DNA of 64,000 bases from Punica granatum (taxonomy: Eukaryota > Streptophyta > Magnoliopsida > Myrtales > Lythraceae): NCBI RefSeq assembly GCF_007655135.1, contig NC_045129.1, positions 4,092,001 to 4,156,000 of the forward strand, read 5' to 3'. The notes under the pieces were generated by a model that had not been told where the DNA came from, made no database searches, and saw nothing but the letters and a program-made list of their open reading frames with translations. A program made the translations under genes and the position numbers. Positions 50,684-63,740 of this stretch are shown here, in pieces. The first letter of the stretch is position 1, and every line of letters begins with the position of its first letter.

Positions 50684-52104
50684 AATTTCCTACATGCATG
50701 TCCAATGAAATAACCACAAATTAAAACCAATCGGCATTTTCTAGATTGTGCTTTCGAGCAAATTCAAACACAGAAGAATTCTATAATGGATGGAAAAATG
50801 ACATACATATATATATATATATGCTTATATAATTTTGAAGATAAAAAATGTATGAGGAGCATGAACATAAAAAAGCACAAAGGAAAAGAGGGAGCACACC
50901 TTGAAAACACGGGGGTGCTTGCGTTGAGATTATATAAAAGCTCTTAAAAGGATATCTGTAGATTACGTTATGGATCTACGAGGATCGACCATACGAAATT
51001 TAATTACGTTGGAATATGTTTAGTTGGGATTAACATAATAAGACTCGTGGCAATCTTTTTCTTGTGGGCCACAGTGATACCTTCTTTTTTTTATAAAAGA
51101 AAAATCTAAAAAATTAATAATTACAATGGAATACATAGATGCATGGCGTGCCGTTCGTTAGCTGATCAATGTTTTCTTCGTTGATTTTTTTTTATTTTCC
51201 TCTTTTCACTTTTGGGTTTCAAAAATTAAAAAAATTAAGATTATCCTTCCAATTGAATTGAATTCTAGCCAAATCTCATTGATTTTGGCCCAATTCCAAA
51301 TCCAATGCAAATTTTGGATCTTTTAACAAATTCTACGGTCATTTTCATTCCAAACAGCAGATTTCAATTGAATTCTTGCCAATCGAATTGAATTCTTGTA
51401 TTTTTATGGAATCCAAACGGAGTGTAAATAATAATAATAAAAAAAGGCTATGGGACCCACAGCCAGCGGCCATTTTTTTTTTTTTAAAAAAGGAGATGTT
51501 GCTGCCGCGTGGAGCCCTTTGTGGCATAGCGGCAGCTCATTGCGACAGAGAGACGCCTCTCTCTGACCAGAGACGTGCCAGTGCCCGGTCTCTGGGTCAG
51601 GTCTCTGAAGACGCCAGGTGGCGTCTCTTCCGGGCTCCAAAGACCGCGGCTCGATATAGTCTTACTTTCCAGGGTCGTGCAAACAAAAGGTATCGCGCAG
51701 TCTATTGGTTCGGCCTCAAAAGGATGAGACATTATTTCAAAGGAAAAGGAAGACTTTTTGACAATGTGAAATTTTGTTCGCCTGGAAGGAAATTAAAAGC
51801 TCTCGAAATTAGACAGAATTAAATATGCTCCATCCCATTAATTTCCCAAGTTATGCTAATGAGATCGATGTCGTTGTTTCTGTTCTTGGGCCTTATTGAA
51901 ATAAATATTAATGATCTACATATACGAAATTGGGTGTCGACTGTCAATAAGTATGAAGCGGAACAAAAATAAGAATATTACATGTACTTATAGAGAAGTT
52001 TAGCCCTTTTACTCACACCAAAAAAAAAAAAATCTCATATAGGACTATCAAAATAGGTAATACATCTAGCCCCTGGAAATTTGGATATACAGATAACTAT
52101 AGAG
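50684..52104. other. Transposon end and GC-rich island between H3 and gene F
   Basis: 50700-51420 is AT-rich and ends in GAATTGAATTC-type repeats and GGAATCCAAACGGAGTG (51408-51424). This could be the terminal region of the Harbinger element, but no matching opposite end was proven. 51490-51700 is a GC-rich island with repeated GAGAC/GTCTC motifs. No gene was recognised. Confidence 0.4.
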
Positions 52105-55100
52105 CTATCTTGCATCAGGTAGAGAGTCGCATTCAATTTCCGTGGACGTCATCTCAAAAGAATTGGCCGATCTTATCTTGCTGCTTCCCATTCTCTGACT
52201 TCTCTCGAGCCCCATCTCTATATCCCAACATTCCTTTAGTTCGGCTAGTACGCGACTTATGTCTGGCCTCTGGATTGCAGTTGTCGATGCACATTGCATT
52301 GCTACCTCCAACAATTTCCATGCAGAGTTGACATTAAATTCCCCATCTAACTGCGAATCCACTATGCTCTGTATGTCACCTCTCTGGACAATCGGAGTCA
52401 CCCAATGGAGTACATGCATGGTTTCGTCTGCATTTTTTATCACAGCCGGGTATCCAGTGATCAGCTCCAGGAGAATGACTCCGAAGCTGTAAACATCGCT
52501 TTTCCTATTTAAGTTTCCCGATGAGTGAAACCTAAAAGAAATAGCCAGTCTTAGTGTCAAAGAAATCAAAAGACTGCGAGGAGATACTAAATGAATCGTC
52601 AAAGTGGATTTGATTCTTTCTGAAATCATCACAACGATAATTGTATATCCTTACTCAGGATCAAGGTACCCTGGCGTCCCAGCAGGTTGAGTTGAAATGT
52701 AAGTGTCATTATCTGCGGCAAAAGCTTTTGATAGCCCGAAGTCGGCAATCTTTGCTTGTAAGCTCTCATTCAACAAGATGTTTGTAGTCTTCAGGTCTCT
52801 GTGGACAATGGGAGGCTTGCAACCATTGTGTAGATAATCCAATCCTGAAACTCATTCCATATCCTAATTAGCAAATTAGCAGATCAACAAAAAAGAAAAA
52901 AAAAGAAGAAATTGCTGTTATCTTACGTAGTTTGCATTACTTACCTTGTGCAACATCAATTGCAATTCGTAGCCTCTCCCTCCAAGTCAAGATGTGTGTA
53001 CCCCTGCTCTGATTTGATAATTGTTTCCGCAAGTTTCCATTTGCCATGAACTCGTATATCAATGCCATGTGCTCGGAATCATCACAATATCCAACCAGAG
53101 AGACGAGGTTCCTGTGGTGAACAATCATGAGCAGTTGGGCCTGTACTTCCAGTAAACATTATCATTGTCAATGAAGGCTCTACTGCAGTGTCACTTTGCT
53201 ATTTCTTTCGATTCTGTAGACCATATTATATGCTGAGATTCTGGCATATATTTATTACCTCCGCTTGGAACTCCTTGCATCCTTGTTTCGATGTTCGTGA
53301 GAGCAACTTTATGGCAACTTTGGTGTCACTGGCCAGTGCTCCGAGGTAAACTTTTCCAAATCCTCCTTCTCCAATAACATTCTTGAAGTTGTCAGTAATT
53401 TTTAAAACCTCACTATACATGAAGGGTCGGTATTTTGATTTGATAGGCTGTGTAGTTTGTGCTCCTGTAACAATGAAGAACGGAGATGAACCCTAGAATT
53501 CCAAGATGAAAATTTAACTACCTACCTTCGATGACAAATCAGTTACCTTTTCGTTTTGTTGTTTTAATTCTCCAGACGATCGCTAGAGCCATTAACATGG
53601 CAACAATTGAGCCTGAAGCTGAAGCAATTACAGTGAAAAGGATGGACTTCCCCTTCTTTTTTGGCTTACAAAGACCTTTCTTGCAAAGATCTGGATTACC
53701 TTCCATTCTGCCACACAAAAAAAAAAGGAATGAGCAAGCTGAACTGGAAATTATGCCCTCAAGAGTGATGAATACTTGCATCAGTCAGTTCAATCTCTGG
53801 AGTCACTCCAATAAATTGTTGGGCTAATATTGGAGATTCAAGAGGGATGAATTGGATCAAACCTTAATTGCAATATTTGGTCATCAACCTTCTTCTGAAG
53901 GCTCTCAGGAATAGAACCATTGAGTTTGTTTCCGCTTAAATTACTGCAAGCATGGAGATAACGCAGAGCATTAATCATCTGACACAATCAGGCTTGCAAA
54001 TATTTAATTTTCTTTCATGAAACTAATAATATGACTCACAGAAATTTCAAGTTTGGCAGTTTCGCTAAAAATTCCGGTACTGGCCCAGTCAATTGGCTAC
54101 CGGATAGATCCCTGCATATAGAGGAAGAACAGTTCCCTTGTAATGCCAATAACTATGATAAATTTTAGATAGCCCATTTAGTTCCCTTAATTATATACAT
54201 CGTATTCCTTTTCTATGAAGAAATGTTGCTGCTAGTAATCTTTTAAATGAAGCAACTCATCATAAAGCAATAAGCAAAAACTCACAAGGACACCAATGCA
54301 AGTAAGTTGGAGATCGAAGAAACCACTTCTCGCCTCAACGGGATGGAGCTTAAGTTACTACAGGTAAAACAATCAAATTCGAGATGTTAATTTTTCCTTT
54401 GTTCTAAATCGGAAATAACTTATGCCAACTTCAGAAACATGTGATAAATTGAACCAAAATAACATATTTATGTCATGTGAAAGAATGAATTCGCATAAGT
54501 TGCATTCATTTCACGAGTATAACATTAAAGAGGAAACTCACAGCGATACGATTCTTGGAGGATTGTCGTGACTACACTCCAGGCCTTTCCATATGAAATC
54601 AGCAGGTACACATGGATCGCCCTGCCAGCTGCTTCCATTTATGCTGTATGCTTTCTTGATGTCGTTGATAGCAGTAACTGTGTTTCAGATTCACAAGAGA
54701 GTGAACTGTACTAAGAAGGCTAATTAGCGTAAGGCACTATTTGGAACAAAATAGTAGTAGTTCGAAAAGGCATTACTGTCATCCATGGCTGTTGGTACGT
54801 TCAGGTGTTTGACAATGGTAAAAATCTCAATGGCATTGAGGATTGGTAGATGTTGGCCCGATTGCTGTGTCGCATCGATCGAAAAGTTAATTTTGGGCCC
54901 AGTGACGATTTGTGAAGCAACAGTTACAGGCTTCAGGTACTCGAGAGTGACAGTATCCATCAATCTATCACTCACAGAAATTGTGAACTCCCTCCGTTGG
55001 CCAGTCGGCAACCGCTCTATTTCCGCGAAGTGGAAATAGAAGCACCATTCGTCGGTGGAGTTTGACGACCAAGATACATATATGTAAGGGTTGACATCGG

Positions 55101-56923
55101 TTGCTTTTTGAGCAGTCTTCAGAACTTCTGCCGGGACTTTGTATGCATCATTGTTGTTGCTTAGCCCAGTGGTTGATGTGCTGTTGATAGTCACATAATC
55201 ATAACTATTTCCTGACCACATGCGATCATAGACATCTTGGGGATGCCTAATAGTGGACATTTTCAGCAGTGGCCAGTGGAACGGTGAAATTAGTATCAGA
55301 AGAATGCTAAACAACATGTATGCTCGGTGTCATTTAAATTCTTACCTATATGTCGTATCTGATGAACTACCAATGTCGTATCGCCAGGCGTTTGATAGTG
55401 ATGTCAAATTCGAGAGCTGGTAAATTGAACTATCTACCAATCGCAGTTCCAATGATGAAATGAAAGGTGAGCCATTTCCAGTATTGATGAGGCAGACTTG
55501 AATGGTGTCGGTGGTGGGAACATGAATGATTTCTTTGTAATGATAGTCAGACGAGTTCACTGTGATCCAGTAATCAGTCCCGATGTGCAAGTCGAATGCT
55601 GGGGTCTTGTTCCTGTTATCGTAATTCCCGTAGTAGAATGAAGCGCGGATCAGATACGTGTTGCCCTTGCCTTGATCAGGTCGAAGTGTGTAACAATTTC
55701 TGCTTCCAGTAGGAAAGAATCTCAAGTTCTTCGACTGTGATTGTTTGTAATCATAGATGACGTCGGTGGAGATTTGCGCGTTCTTTCCAGAATCTATGAA
55801 TTCCTCGTCTGTCTTGTAATGTATGCGGAGGCGATTGTCGGGGTAATCATTTGGTGCCCCGCAGTCGATGCTTATGAAACCTAATTTGGTTCAAGAAAAA
55901 CTTTTAGCAAACGATCATTTTCCAATCAAGCGTTTTCATATATGTATGGGAATCCAGCCAGAGATACAGATCAAGTACCTCGTGAGGTTAATTAGGTACG
56001 TAATATGGAATCTAACTAGTGTCAAATCAATTCTTGTTAGACGCACAAAGGCAAAATCATGGACGGGGCTACATTATCGAAATAATTACATGATTTTGGT
56101 CTTTGTATATTTTCCGAAGATTGTCTATTCTGCCCTCCAAAAAAAAAAATTTGTTTGACCCTGATCAAATTAAAATTCCTTTTATCATACCCTCATAATT
56201 TCGAATATTTTCAGTTAACCCCTTGGAGAGAGTCCATAGAATTTTGTTAGAGAAAAAAGCTACTTTTGGTCCTCGAACTTTAGGCTGTTTTTTTCATCAA
56301 TATTAATCTTATTTTTATAGATAACTCATAATTTGTTAGTGATACCATGATGAACATTGTGGTGGATTCTGTATCAAAGAGCCTTGAGCTTGGATAAATA
56401 ACTAATTTGTCTGTGCATTTATATTATCTTGTATAGCGAATCATATACTCATTATTGTACTGTATTAGTTCATAATATACAAAGTAAGAAGGTATTAAAT
56501 ATGAGGTAGGTTCAGCCTCAAATAAAGTTGAGATGATACTATAATCCACATATGCTTTCTGGTAAGTTTAGATGTAACGACTTCATATTATTTACATTTC
56601 CTGTTTAACGACAGCATCTGAGAAATTCTGCAGTAACGGCCGTGAAATTATTCGAAATAAGGAAAGAAAGAAACCAAGACGACGAAGCCATGTGCTGTTT
56701 CCATGGATGTAAGCATTCCCCGGAGAATTGTCTTAACAATTGCTTCCTTGGGAAATTAGGCAAATTCGTGCACAACATTCAAAAGAAACAGAGGATCTGT
56801 GAGGAAGAAAAGGGACCGACCTGCGGGGTTTTGGTCTTGGCCATGAACAGAGACAAGCATTCCCACCATTGCTGAACACATAGCTAGCTCAAGTAGAAAC
56901 CACACTGATCCCATCCTTTCCAT
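52105..56923 (-). CDS. Malectin-like LRR receptor kinase, gene F
   Basis: The start at 56923 opens a 103-nt exon (56821-56923; [15 protein letters not shown], ending QDQNPA). The first malectin exon runs from about 55881 to 55348 ([18 protein letters not shown]) and the second from about 55247 to 54783 ([11 protein letters not shown]). The next exon has [11 protein letters not shown] and LECSHD (54545-54680). LRR exons and a transmembrane exon near 53560-53705 ([20 protein letters not shown]) follow. The kinase has [26 protein letters not shown] and GTPGYLDPE. The last exon, 52105-52531, ends SLPDAR. The long first intron (about 55882-56820) shows no gene. No lesions were found, so it is expected to be functional. 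Confidence 0.9.
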
Positions 56924-58015
56924 CTCTTCTTCTTCTTCCTACAAATATTGACATTATGATTAATGCTATATACTGTACCTAAGTACATTCTCTTGCTTAC
57001 TTTTTACAACAAAATTCTATTTGTTTATTCACAAGTTGTGTAGATAAGAGGCAGCACTCCATTATTAGCTGTCCTCTATGGAAGTGTGAAAAGTTCAGCT
57101 TCTTTTGGCCGGAAATTTTTTTTTTAAGAAAAGTTTTTCTTTTTTGATCTATTCTTCTTCTACTTCTTTTATTTCTTATAAAATCACGAGATAATTTTAT
57201 CGGATGAGACCCCATTTGAGGGTTGACTTGCCTGGCAGCGGTTTTCAATACCCCAGAGATTTCACGGTATTTGGTCCTTTTCCTTTGTTAATTCCAAAGA
57301 GGCTAAAATTAGGATTGAAGTGAAGGGGTTTAAGGTAGGATAATCATCATCGTTGGTAGGACTCACGTACCTCTTTATTTCTCATTTTTATCCACTACTA
57401 AATTCATGAAGCTTCCTCTTAAACCAAAAGCGAATAGGAGATTCAACCTATCTTATCTCATAAGTGCCCAAAATTATTTTATACCGCATGGTTCACCCCT
57501 ACTTGGAATCTTTTTCTTTTTTATTAAGCACAATGAACAAGGGGCACTAAAATATATATGAAGGTCTTTTTTCTTTCTTTAAGTTTTTAAAGTTTGCGAA
57601 AAGTCCGCTTTTATTTTGGTAAAGACCAACATAAGTCAATGAAAATGAGAAATTCTTCCTCTATTCAATAAATTATTAACTGATTGTTACATAACCAAAC
57701 ATGAGGGGATAATCATTTGTGGGGGCCGGGCTGGTTGGGGACAAGATGTCTGTCCACCGTCCTCGCTAGCATAAATTATGATGGAAATAGAATAATTTTA
57801 TTGCGTCGTTTTCAAAGAGGAATATAGAATTATGCCCAAAAATGCTAGTTTCACATGATCTACGAAAACGTAAAAGGAACAAAAATTCAAAATTTCATAC
57901 CCGTCTCAAGACCTACTTGAAGAATAAGAATAAGAGTAAATAAAAGGAACAAAAACTCAAAATTTCATACCCGTGAAATTAATCCCAAGACCTACTAAAA
58001 GAGTAAATAAAAGCG
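56924..58015. other. AT-rich intergenic region upstream of gene F
   Basis: No gene is visible. A local tandem repeat of about 60-80 bp with GAACAAAAAYTCAAAATTTC occurs at 57876-58014. Confidence 0.5.
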
Positions 58016-58239
58016 TACTTGAAATATTTAATATTGTCGACTCGACCGAACGTCCCACGTGTGACGCCTCTACCAGTATTCACACCGACTTTATCAATAT
58101 TATCGACCGAACATCTCACGTGTGATGCCTCTATCGGTATATCGACAAATCTATCGGTATACCGACTTTATCGACGAATCTTCGAGATCGGCAATGCTAG
58201 TGTTAATCGACGAATCTTCAAAATCGACGAATCTTCAAA

Positions 58240-58301
58240 ATCGACGCTACTAGCGACCAGCACTCGAAAGATCGACGCTACTAGTGACCAGCACTCGAAA
58301 G
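58240..58301. repeat. Two tandem copies of a 31-bp repeat
   Basis: The unit starting ATCGACGCTACTAG and ending ACTCGAAAG is repeated back to back (58240-58270 and 58271-58301) with one substitution. It is preceded by degenerate ATCGACGAATCTTC repeats. Confidence 0.85.
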
Positions 58302-58399
58302 AAATACAAATGCGACATCCAAAATTTTTAAATTAATAGACCAATTTAAATTTGAACAATTCTACCCAAATTATATTAATATAAAATCATATGCATACA

Positions 58400-59782
58400 T
58401 GTATATATATATATATATAAGCACACATTATATTTGTAACTCATTCCTCTTAATGCTATTTATAAGCAGTTTGGGAAAGGCTTTCCCTTTGAATTGCCGA
58501 TGTGGGATGGCTGTAATTAGCCTCCCAAGCCTCCACATGGCAGCCCATTTCATCGTTGAATGTGGCCATCAAATGGCCTTACAAGTGGCCATGCATACTC
58601 ACCATTATATGGCCGACTATGCAAGAGACAAATGACTTCATTTCGTGCTGCCATGTGTCCCACTTCATGTATAAATTAGGTCCATTAATATCTAATAAAT
58701 CGAGTCTTAATTAATCAATAAATTTAATCTCATTAAATATCCAATTAATCGGTCGCACCATAAATCATCTAATCTCAATTAGACGATTTTATTGTTTCAA
58801 AATATCTCATCAATATAGTCATAGTGTATCACCCTATATGTTCCCAATTACGTTGACAATAATATCGAAATTTCTATTTCAATATTACAAACAATGAGCG
58901 GCATCTAGCAATGCATCACTGTTACTCAAGTAATCGGAAATTCAATTTCTCGACGAATCTTGTGACCTACGTTACCGTGTAATATAATCCATTTGTCCTC
59001 TATATCTCTATTGAGCCCAATGCATGGTCGATGACATCCTTGTATGGCTCAATATCTCTCTTTCTTGGTTTACCGGGTAAGTCTATCAGAACAAATGAGC
59101 TCGATATCCCTATATCGACTCATTTGGGTATACATACACTTTTAAACTTTTCCTACCAAGCGGCCGTGAGATATCATCCCCGTTTCGTAGGAGGGACAAA
59201 TTCTATCTTGGTCGCTCACATTCCTCTTCATGCTCTGTGATATATCCAATAACTGTCTTTATAACCAGCTTGTTACGGTGGCGTTTGACAGTATCAAAGT
59301 ATATGACATTACATGTAGAAATCAATGATGACCTCAAGTCAAATGACCATTACACTATAGTCACTTTGAGATATGCTAATGACAATCACGTAACAACCCA
59401 TGTAGCAATCTCATGGCGGGTCAGTCCAATACACATTTCTCTTAATGTATACATGTGATGTGACTTGATATCTCCATATCCATGACCTGTGAGACTTGGT
59501 CATCAATCAACACCCAGACTAGTCTAACCGTATTACCGTTGTCCTAATTAACGATAATACTTTAACTAGGGACATTTAGAAATAATTTTCGGTAATTATA
59601 GGATCTCACAATCAAGTCACACTTGATGCCTATTGAACCTACTATTTCAAGGACATTATTGTGTAAAATCATATTTAGCGCAATCTACACAATAACAGAA
59701 ATGCCTCGTATTATAATGACATACATGTCATATTACAGAACTGATGATAGATTACCTCTAAGGCATACACTAATTCCCAACA
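58400..59782 (-). mobile_element. Copia-type LTR or LTR fragment
   Basis: On the minus strand the sequence starts TGTTGGGAATTAGTG at 59782, the start seen in many plant copia LTRs. It runs to a promoter-like region with ATCCCACATCGG (near 58497-58508) and a TATAAATA box near 58456-58463. The 3' limit is uncertain and may reach about 58020. No internal coding region was found, so this may be a solo LTR. Confidence 0.5.
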
Positions 59783-59826
59783 ATATATATACATAAAACA
59801 AAACACGATCCGAATTCTCACGCCCC

Positions 59827-59865
<39 letters not shown>

Positions 59866-62240
59866 CATGAAAACAAAACACGATCCGAATTCTCACGCCC
59901 CCACAATCATCAAAAATAAAAACAGAACTCTCTCACATTGCCATGTCATTGATTTACATTAAAGAAAATATTAGATTCTTATAAAGGAAGGAAAACACTT
60001 AAACTAAGGAAATTTTTATATTCTTATTAGGGAAATTTAATTAATTAATTATGTAGTAAATATATAAATTTTATATATAAGGCACAACCAAATACATACA
60101 AGGAAATAAAATATGAAATAAGGCACCCAAAAATATATACAATTAAACAAAATATGCAATAGAATATCTAGATTATACATATATATCTCTCAATATTTAG
60201 ATTATAATAGAATATAACTCAATAAGGCATTACAATAATTTGCATTGCTATATCTATAATATTAAAAAAATATAGTTGCTAAAAAAATAAAATAAATATA
60301 TATGTGTAGTTGTCGCTTCAAGTAAATATATATAGATTATAATAGTTGGAATATATAGATTAAATAAATAAAATATATAATTGTTGTTTTCTGACAAATT
60401 CAACCTTTGTGTATATTTAGAGTCTTCTGCCAAGCTGAGTATCGGTTAAAGGAGAATAATATTCTATATATAATTCCAAATATCTCTTTTACTTTCTTCT
60501 CCAAATTGTTCTTTTTCATGGTTGAATTTTGATTTATAGAAAGAATTTTTTAATGCAAAATTCAAACTAATTGGTACGATATTTTGATTGTCTTAATAAT
60601 GTTCTCCAAAATTTTCTTTTTCTTGATTGAACTTTGATTTGCCGAATGAACTTTATTGTAGATGGATTATTTCGATACTGATCGTTTTGACAGGATCTCT
60701 ATTCGAGATATAGTATGGACGTCGCTTTTGTAGCGGTAAGGCTATTCTGATTTATATACCTTGAATAGTTATTTTTTATTTGTATTTCATAATTTAATAG
60801 AAATATTTTCGCCATTAGCTTTTAGTAGTTTTATTTATTTATTCTTATTTTTTGGTTGAATTTCAGTTTGTAAAATGAATTTTTTAAACTAATTTTTTTA
60901 TATTGATTTTTAACAAAATATTTATTCCATGTTTAATTAACAGTACAAATAAGTTTTGATATTTCAAGATTTCTATGTTATATTCCTTAGTAATCATCCA
61001 CGCAACGCGTGAATTTTCATCTAGTTATATATGTAATAAAGAGAATTACTTTTTGATCCTAATCTTATACCGGCACAATTTTACCATCGTCTTAAACTTT
61101 CTTCTTGTTCAACCTTATTTTTAACGCTATTTATTCTCTTCAGTCCTGTCGTCAATTTTTCCATCTAAAAATTACTTTCCATCTAAAATTATATTGAATC
61201 ATAATTGTATTCAAAATAATTTTCTAAAAAGCTAAAAAAAAAAGAAGAAGAGGAAAAGAACGGATGCTAGAGCAGGGCCGGAGAAAAGGACATGGAAGTT
61301 AATGGAGGACACGCCAGCAGCTACCACCTCCTCAACAAGGTCGTCAATGGCCTTTGCGCGCCGCTGAAAGGTGCCTCGTAGGGGCAAGAGTGACTACCGG
61401 CCCCTTTCTTAGGTTGTAACAATCCCAGAGCCAGGGGTCACGATGACATTAGAGGGAGAGGGATGATCGCCGCTAAGAGACTGCCTAGGTCGCAGGTGGA
61501 GGGGTGGTCACCGCGGAGGCTCCCTCCCTTCAGAATCAAGGAATCCCAATTTAGTGAGATCTTCCTTTCCATTCTTTGGGGCGGGACCTCTTTGGTCGCC
61601 ACGCCATTTCGAGGTTGCCGGCAGCTCCAGAGGCAATTAATTAATTAATTCACCGGACCCCTCTCCTCCCTCCATTCCCTGGTGTTCCTGTCATTCTTTC
61701 GAGTTTTCAAAATTTGTCTTCACGAAATCATTTTTTTTGGACCCAATAATTGGTTCTTTAAACCGTGCAGCTTGATGACAAGCATCCCAATTTCAGCAGT
61801 AAGTAGTTGTTTGAATCGAATGAGGTGTCCTTAGCCACGAAACCCTATTTAGGCGATCACTAGCTGTTTTAATAAGTTTTGGATTCCTACACTTATGTAA
61901 AATCCATGCACATATAGTGTAGTTTATCAATTATCAATACTATGGCAAATGACTGCTCGTGATTTATGGAAGTTATACACAGAACTACTCATAAAATAAT
62001 CTACGAAGGGTGGTCTTTTCCGTATCCAACTGGTGCTATTGATTGATTCGATACCAATCAAACATAGACAAATAAATGTCTTCACCCAAGAAAAAAAATA
62101 TACCACGACATGGATTGATATTCTTATCATGGTTTGGAGATAAAAGTAAATTTTGTGCTGTGTTACTTTCTTAAGCTTTTCAAAGGGGCACGTGTCCAGT
62201 ACTGATCGAATTATCGAGAGCAAGAACCTCCCAAAGGAGA
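59783..62240. other. AT-rich gene-free region with repeats
   Basis: A (TA)n run near 59828-59861 sits between two copies of AAAACACGATCCGAATTCTC (59802-59825 region and 59876-59899). 60000-61050 is AT-rich with no recognisable gene. 61255-61670 is GC-richer but has no identifiable coding domain. Confidence 0.5.
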
Positions 62241-62251
62241 CGAAGATATTT

Positions 62252-62279
62252 CCCCCCCCCCCCCCCCCCCCCCCCCCCC
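62252..62279. repeat. Poly-C tract of 28 bases
   Basis: Twenty-eight consecutive C on the plus strand, bordered by T and A. The length may be affected by sequencing error. Confidence 0.85.
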
Positions 62280-62489
62280 ATTTTTCCTTTTTCTTCTCCC
62301 GACCAGTATAGATAGGAGAGGAAAACATTGAATTGGTCCATTTCCTTAAAATAAAAAGTCTATCCCCAACTACCTTAAGGAACGCACTCACGTCCCCGTC
62401 AGACAATGGACTTATTAATTAGTACATGGTCAGCCTTCACTGTATTTATAAATTATGGGAGGCAAATGCGTGCATCACAAGCAAACGTA

Positions 62490-62690
62490 TCTACATGTAC
62501 TCCTCTGATGGATGGAATGATGTCAGCTATCTTGTTATGATGATCTATTGTGCTAATGTGGATGCCGAACATTCCCATCTGACAACTAATCAGTGATGGA
62601 TGGAATGACGTCAGATATATTAAATATCTTGCTATATAATACTAATGTGGATGCCGAACATTCCCCTCCGACGACTAATTAATCAAATCC
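62490..62690. repeat. Tandem repeat of about 97 bp, two diverged copies
   Basis: Both copies hold TGATGGATGGAATGAYGTCAG and, about 60 bp later, CTAATGTGGATGCCGAACAT. They differ by small indels. Confidence 0.75.
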
Positions 62691-63219
62691 CATGCGATTG
62701 ATCCGCCAGATCCTTGGAACAATGCAATAATTATATTATCTAATTTGAACTCAGAGCAGAGGGCAAAAAAGAAAAAGAAAAAGAAAAGGAAAAAGGAACG
62801 TGCCTAACCGTGAACCTAATAAAGTGAAAAAGAAAGAAGAAAAAGCAGTGACGGATGGCAGCTGATACATCTTCGTCCGATATATGCCTTACATATTTTA
62901 GCCACATGATGAATTGGCGAGATAATTCAATTCAATACGCAACAAAAACCTTGGACAAAGAAAGGGTCAGCTTGGTGGTCGCGGTAACAAATTCAAAAAA
63001 TAATTCTATTTCTTGCAGTGTTTGGAGAAATTCCAAAAATATATATTAATCAACTTCTTATGAAGATTTGGAAAACAAAATAATTTTCCTCCCGATCGAA
63101 GAGGTAATTTTTTGCCACGAGCATGTAAGTGTCAACGTATACTTAATCAACAACCATTGACATTAACTATTGAGAAGTTTCTAATGGTGTAAATATCCAC
63201 TTCCCATCAAAAGAGGATA

Positions 63220-63362
63220 TAGAGTGGTGGCAGATACTTTGGCTGTTGACGTAGAGATCACAAATTTGATACCTAGTAGGACTACTAGTGTCCATTTATT
63301 AATTATTTAGGATTTCTTTTTCATTGTACTAGACTTTGGGTCTTCTTTGTAACAACAAAAAA
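63220..63362 (+). repeat. SINE-like element, family 3, independent copy
   Basis: Shares with 945-1095 the box-B-like segment (AAATTTGATACCTAGTAGG region), the TTATTTAGGATTTCTTTT body, a CTTTGGGTCTTCTTTGTAAC-like end and an A-rich tail. It lies 62 kb away and outside the segmental duplication. Confidence 0.45.
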
Positions 63363-63514
63363 ATATACATTTCCCTCCTTATAAAGAGGTATAATTTGCA
63401 CATTTGATAAAGTATATTATTTTTTATTCAAAATTAAATTAGTACTGATTGATTTTTTTCAGTTACAAGAGAGGCCTATGAGAGTTGTACATTGAAATAG
63501 AAATTTTAATGACT

Positions 63515-63740
63515 TGTTTGGTTTGCAAATGTAATTTTAAAATCACAACTTTAACATAATTCTACCCACAACAAAATAAAATAACTCATACAAAGTCAAA
63601 GAGTGGGCCCTATTTATACCACTTTTTTTCAACAATAAAATAAAATAAATCATACAAAATCAAAGGGTGGGCCCCATTTATGCCACTCTTTTTCAAAATC
63701 AAAATCTGATTTTAAAATCCTACTTTGAAACCAAACGCAA
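63515..63740. mobile_element. MITE-like element with GTTTGGTTT terminal inverted repeats
   Basis: The left end TGTTTGGTTTGCAAATG faces the right end, which reads TTTGCGTTTGGTTTCAAAG on the minus strand. Both are followed by ATTTTAAAATC. The interior has two copies of a GTGGGCCC-containing segment. No coding capacity. A related end is in the E1 intron at 27757-27892. Confidence 0.55.

Noticed and set aside
58019..58336. Possible CRISPR-like short repeats (ATCGACGAATCTTC)
   Set aside because: The repeats are adjacent or overlapping without regular spacers, and the organism is a plant. This is a minisatellite next to an LTR.
61260..61670. GC-richer stretch as a gene
   Set aside because: The only frame is about 60 codons, and no motif or splice pattern supports it.
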